Shown here: piece after piece, positions 51,547-54,365 of the stretch | Layout: each line of letters opens with the position of its first letter | Numbering within the stretch: position 1 is the first letter of the stretch | DNA from: an uncultured Clostridium sp. | GTDB lineage: Bacteria > Bacillota > Clostridia > Lachnospirales > Lachnospiraceae | DNA length: 54,365 nt | Direction of reading: 5' to 3' | Assembly (NCBI RefSeq): GCF_900547735.1 | Contig: NZ_URHZ01000033.1 | Coordinates: 1 to 54,365, forward strand | The notes under the pieces: generated by a model | The model's database searches: none | Told to the model about the DNA's origin: nothing | What the model saw: only the letters and a program-made list of their open reading frames with translations | Position numbers and translations under genes: made by a program

Positions 51547-52251
51547 ATGAAGATGGAAAACAACATGATTGTTTTTGATAAGGTAAGTAAGGTTTACCAG
51601 ACGGGGCAGAAGGCCTTAAAGCAGGTAAACATGACAATAGAAAAGGGAGAGTTTGTATTTCTCCTGGGAGACAGCGGTGCGGGTAAGACGACATTTCTGG
51701 ATCTGATCCTGAAGGAGACGGAACCGACGGAAGGGGAAATTACGGTAAACGGAATTCTGCTGAGTCAGTTGAAACAGAGGCAGGTATACCGCTACAGACG
51801 TTTTCTGGGCGTTGTTTTCCAGGACTTTAAACTGTTTTCTGATTTTAATGTATATGAAAATGTGGCATTTGCCCAGATGGTCAACGAGACGCCTCCGGCG
51901 CAGATAAAAGAACAGGTGATGACGGCGCTCACCAGGGTGGGGCTGGAACGGAAGATTAAGAATTATCCGGATCAGTTATCCGGTGGAGAGAAGCAGCGTG
52001 TGGCCCTGGCAAGGGCGATTGTGAATAAACCGGCCCTGATACTGGCCGATGAGCCGACAGGCAACCTGGATCAGAAAAATGCGGCTGAGATCATGTGGCT
52101 CCTGGAGAAGATCAATGAGGCAGGTACAACGGTCATTGTAGTGACCCACAACCGGGATATCGTGAAACGGATGCAGAAACGGGAAATTACACTTCAGCAC
52201 GGCAAGGTGATAATGGACAGCAAACGGGGAGGATATTTCTATGAGCCTTAA
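51547..52251 (+). CDS. ftsE: Cell division ABC transporter ATP-binding protein FtsE
   Basis: ATPase of the FtsEX complex that activates wall hydrolases at division. The 234-residue product has Walker A GDSGAGKTTFLDLI (near 41), signature LSGGEKQRVALARAI (near 144), and Walker B ALILADEPTGNLD. It starts at ATG 51547 or the nearby ATG 51553 or 51565; the ribosome binding site is weak. It overlaps ftsX by 11 nt. It follows flhB by 25 nt, so it may be read through from the flagellar operon. Confidence 0.93.
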   Translation: MKMENNMIVFDKVSKVYQTGQKALKQVNMTIEKGEFVFLLGDSGAGKTTFLDLILKETEPTEGEITVNGILLSQLKQRQVYRYRRFLGVVFQDFKLFSDFNVYENVAFAQMVNETPPAQIKEQVMTALTRVGLERKIKNYPDQLSGGEKQRVALARAIVNKPALILADEPTGNLDQKNAAEIMWLLEKINEAGTTVIVVTHNRDIVKRMQKREITLQHGKVIMDSKRGGYFYEP

Positions 52252-53146
52252 GACATTTTCATACCTGTGCAGGCTGGGATTTAAAAACACATGGAGAAAT
52301 AAGGTATATACGATCGCATCGGTTGTCACGATGACGGTCTGCATCTTTCTGTTCGGCCTTTTTTACCTGGTCGTACTCAATGTCAACACGGCCATCAGGA
52401 ACACGGAAAAAGACGTGGCGGTTGTAATATTTTTCGATGATAATGTGCCTGCCGGGCGCGTGGATGAAATCGGGGAACTGCTCCGGGCACGCCCGGAAGT
52501 GACTAATACGGTCTACACTTCTTCGGAGGAGGCGTGGAATACATTCCGTGACACATATTACGAAGGAGAAAACCTGCTGGAAGGCGTGTTTGAGGAGGAT
52601 AATCCGCTGGAACACTCCAACAACTATAAGGTGTTTTTAAAAGATGTGGAGAGCCAGGAGAAATTTGTGGCCTATGTAGGGCAGTTGGACGGAGTCAGAA
52701 GTGTCAGAAACTCGGCGGACACGGTAAAGGCGGTACTGAAAATGAAAATTGCCATTTCCACAATTACGTTTGGAAGTGTCGTTGTCATTGTACTGATGTC
52801 GGTGCTGCTGATCTATAATACGCTGGCGATCGGAATAGCGGCACAGAGGGAGAAGACCCAGGCGATGCTGCTGATGGGAGCAAGGGACATTTTTATTAAG
52901 ATCCCGTTTATCATTGAGGGACTGATTATGGGAATTGCGGGTATGGTCCTGCCCATAGTACTTTTATATTTTACATACCGCTGGGGAACAGAATTTGCGG
53001 TTACACAGTTTCATCTATTTGGGGAAGGGATACGCCTTTTACCGCTTCCGTCCGTATTTCCGGGAGTCGTGCGCGCCTGCGCGGCCGTGGGAATCCTATC
53101 CGGCTGTCTGGGCAGCATGTTTGCCATGGCCAGGCTGAAACGGTAA
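52241..53146 (+). CDS. ftsX: Cell division ABC transporter permease FtsX
   Basis: Membrane subunit of FtsEX. The 301-residue protein has a first membrane segment (about 20-45, IASVVTMTVCIFLFGLFYLVV), a large extracytoplasmic loop (about 55-165) that should contact hydrolases, and three further segments near 170-200, 220-245 and 270-290. It starts inside ftsE with GGGGAGG upstream. The CwlO/PcsB-like hydrolase at 2778-4007 is a candidate client. Confidence 0.93.
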   Translation: MSLKTFSYLCRLGFKNTWRNKVYTIASVVTMTVCIFLFGLFYLVVLNVNTAIRNTEKDVAVVIFFDDNVPAGRVDEIGELLRARPEVTNTVYTSSEEAWNTFRDTYYEGENLLEGVFEEDNPLEHSNNYKVFLKDVESQEKFVAYVGQLDGVRSVRNSADTVKAVLKMKIAISTITFGSVVVIVLMSVLLIYNTLAIGIAAQREKTQAMLLMGARDIFIKIPFIIEGLIMGIAGMVLPIVLLYFTYRWGTEFAVTQFHLFGEGIRLLPLPSVFPGVVRACAAVGILSGCLGSMFAMARLKR

Positions 53147-53176
53147 GACGGTGATTAAGACTGACAGGGGGACATC

Positions 53177-53887
53177 ATGAATCGAATCACATATATGGTT
53201 TTAAGAAACATTTTCAGAGCTCCGTGGTGGATGTTTAATATATGGAAGATGGGCCGCAAGAGCGACACTCATACACAGGAGGAACGGTATAACTATCTGA
53301 AAGGCGTTGTGGGAAAGGTAAATAAGACGGGCCGTGTCAATGTGACGGGATACGGTGAGGAGAACATCCCGGCTCAGGACGGTTTTATTCTTTTTCCCAA
53401 TCATCAGGGACTGTTCGACATGCTTGCGATTATAGACACATGCCCAAGGCCTCTCAGCGTTGTCGTTAAGAAAGAGGTTTCCAATGTTTTTCTGGTCAAA
53501 CAGGTTCTGGAGCTTTTAAAAGGAATTCCGATGGACCGCCAGGATATCCGGGAATCTCTGCGAATTATTAATCAGATGACTGAAGACGTGAAAAATGGCA
53601 ACAATTATGTTATCTTCCCCGAGGGAACCAGAAGCAGGGAAGGGAATCAGATATTGAAATTCAAAGGGGGAACCTTTAAAAGCGCGTTTAATGCCAGGTG
53701 TCCCATTGTACCCGTTGCGCTGATTGACAGCTATAAACCGTTTGGCGTTTCTTCTATTAAGAAGGAAACAGTTCAGGTTCACTATTTGGAGCCGATTCCA
53801 TATGAACAATATATGGGACTAAAGACGGTAGAAATCGCAGATATAGTGCATGAACGGATACAAAATAAGATTAATGAAAATATATAA
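53177..53887 (+). CDS. plsC: 1-acyl-sn-glycerol-3-phosphate acyltransferase (PlsC family)
   Basis: Phospholipid biosynthesis enzyme that acylates lysophosphatidate at the membrane. The 236-residue product carries the four acyltransferase blocks: NHQGLFD (HxxxxD, near 75-81), KKEVSNVFLVKQVL, FPEGTRSREG (near 147-156) and CPIVPVALIDSY. An N-terminal hydrophobic segment is weak. AGGGGGAC precedes the ATG. It lies 30 nt after ftsX and is the last gene before the tRNA. Confidence 0.9.
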   Translation: MNRITYMVLRNIFRAPWWMFNIWKMGRKSDTHTQEERYNYLKGVVGKVNKTGRVNVTGYGEENIPAQDGFILFPNHQGLFDMLAIIDTCPRPLSVVVKKEVSNVFLVKQVLELLKGIPMDRQDIRESLRIINQMTEDVKNGNNYVIFPEGTRSREGNQILKFKGGTFKSAFNARCPIVPVALIDSYKPFGVSSIKKETVQVHYLEPIPYEQYMGLKTVEIADIVHERIQNKINENI

Positions 53888-53907
53888 AAATATCTGGAAA
53901 AACAGGC

Positions 53908-53936
53908 TTGACAACCCAAATCTTATTTAGTATAAT
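53908..53936 (+). promoter_or_regulatory. Sigma-A promoter of tRNA-Ser
   Basis: A perfect consensus promoter: TTGACA at 53908-53913, 17-nt spacer and TATAAT at 53931-53936. Transcription should begin near 53943, about 58 nt before the tRNA. The leader contains the palindrome GACATG-AG-CATGTC at 53950-53963. Confidence 0.9.
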
Positions 53937-54000
53937 TGACAATGCGCTCGACATGAGCATGTCCAATGCGCAGAACTAAATAGTATTAAGTAATAACTGC

Positions 54001-54088
54001 GGAGAAATACTCAAGAGGCCGAAGAGGCGCCCCTGCTAAGGGTGTAGGTCGGGTAACCGGCGCGAGGGTTCAAATCCCTCTTTCTCCG
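54001..54088 (+). tRNA. tRNA-Ser (anticodon GCU)
   Basis: GGAGAAA (54001-54007) pairs with TTTCTCC (54081-54087) as the acceptor stem, with G at 54088 as discriminator. The anticodon loop CTGCTAA is closed by CGCCC/GGGTG and holds GCT, reading AGC and AGU codons. The long variable arm (GGTCGGGTAACCGGC) and T arm GAGGGTTCAAATCCCTC are class II serine features. CCA is not encoded. Confidence 0.97.
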
Positions 54089-54145
54089 TTTTCATTTTTG
54101 AAAAGAACCTATTGAATATAATGTTTAAATAATTTGAAAAAAGTG

Positions 54146-54174
54146 TTGACACTGACTGAGAGTTATGATATGAT
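54146..54174 (+). promoter_or_regulatory. Upstream rRNA operon promoter P1
   Basis: TTGACA at 54146-54151, 17-nt spacer and TATGAT at 54169-54174. The AT-rich stretch upstream could serve as an UP element. It is the first of two tandem promoters before the 16S leader. Confidence 0.88.
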
Positions 54175-54237
54175 ATTCAAGCTGCTGAAAACGAGCAGCG
54201 GTTCAAAAAAAGAAATTCAAAAAAATGAAAAAAGTTG

Positions 54238-54266
54238 TTGACAAACAAAAGCAACTGTGATAAGAT
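54238..54266 (+). promoter_or_regulatory. Downstream rRNA operon promoter P2
   Basis: TTGACA at 54238-54243, 17-nt spacer and TAAGAT at 54261-54266. The start would be near 54273. A GCTGCTGARAAC stretch follows both P1 and P2, as if the promoter region had been duplicated. Confidence 0.88.
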
Positions 54267-54269
54267 ATA

Positions 54270-54365
54270 AAAGTTGCTGCTGAGAACAAACGACAGCATT
54301 CAACAACAAAGAACCTTGAAAACTGAACAGTATGTAAAACCTTGAAAATTCTTAAAGAACAAAGG
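54270..54365 (+). other. rrs leader: Leader of an rRNA operon
   Basis: Sequence after P2 contains AAAGAACCTTGAAAACTGAAC (written as AGAACCTTGAAAACTGAAC), a motif common just before clostridial 16S genes, and TTCTTAAAGAACAAAG near the end. The 16S gene itself is not reached. No other gene fits 54089-54365. Confidence 0.75.

Noticed and set aside
1..54365. Insertion sequences, prophage or integrases
   Set aside because: No transposase, integrase or phage structural protein was seen in any coding region.

Overview
The window is a 54 kb stretch of a Gram-positive, moderate-GC member of the Clostridia, most likely Lachnospiraceae (Enterocloster/Lacrimispora/Hungatella-like). This rests on the Firmicute-type flagellar gene set (FlbD/SwrD, FliY-type switch proteins, FapA, FlhX, FliW-CsrA), strong AGGAGG ribosome binding sites, TTG and GTG starts, choline-binding-type wall repeats and a clostridial rRNA leader. 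The species assignment is inference.

Layout. (1) 79-2772: malic enzyme and a split class I fumarase. (2) 2778-6472: a CwlO/PcsB-like NlpC/P60 wall hydrolase and two paralogous secreted wall-repeat proteins. (3) 6499-6726: an 11-bp repeat array, a terminator and a sigma-A promoter. (4) 6818-26897: early flagellar operon fliE-fliF-fliG-fliH-fliI-fliJ-fliK-flgD-(TIGR02530)-flgE-flbD-motA-fliY1-flhA-fliA-flgF-flgG-fapA-(fliK-like)-flhX. (5) 26930-29018: a PilZ gene between two degenerate repeat arrays, then a VanY-type carboxypeptidase. (6) 29063-34669: flagellin with a sigma-D promoter and a leader rich in CsrA-like hairpins, followed by two convergent AT-rich glycosyltransferase genes. (7) 34750-35945, minus strand: parA and comFB, upstream of the second glycosyltransferase. 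(8) 36068-51521: sigma-D promoter, then flgM-flgN-flgK-flgL-yviE-fliW-csrA-(coiled-coil gene)-fliD-fliS-flgB-flgC-motB-fliM-fliY2-fliO-fliP-fliQ-fliR-flhB. (9) 51547-53887: ftsE, ftsX and plsC. (10) 53908-54365: tRNA-Ser(GCU) with its promoter, then tandem promoters and leader of an rRNA operon whose 16S gene should start just past the window.

How it works together. Block 4 supplies the basal body, switch (FliG), export ATPase, hook, stator half and sigma-28. Sigma-28 should read the flagellin promoter and the flgM promoter, which share the form TAAA-N15-TTCGATA(T/A). FliW, CsrA and the flagellin leader carry the parts for the known homeostatic control of flagellin translation. No chemotaxis (che), flhF, flhG or fliL gene is present, and FliM and both FliY-type proteins lack the usual N-terminal CheY-binding peptide.

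The points most worth following are the orphan ParA-ComFB pair next to flgM, the FliK-like/FlhX pair, the truncated FliM, the relocation of flgBC and motB-flhB behind the late promoter with FliY copies on both sides, and the cluster of decaying tandem repeats around the PilZ gene. No insertion sequence, prophage or CRISPR array was seen.
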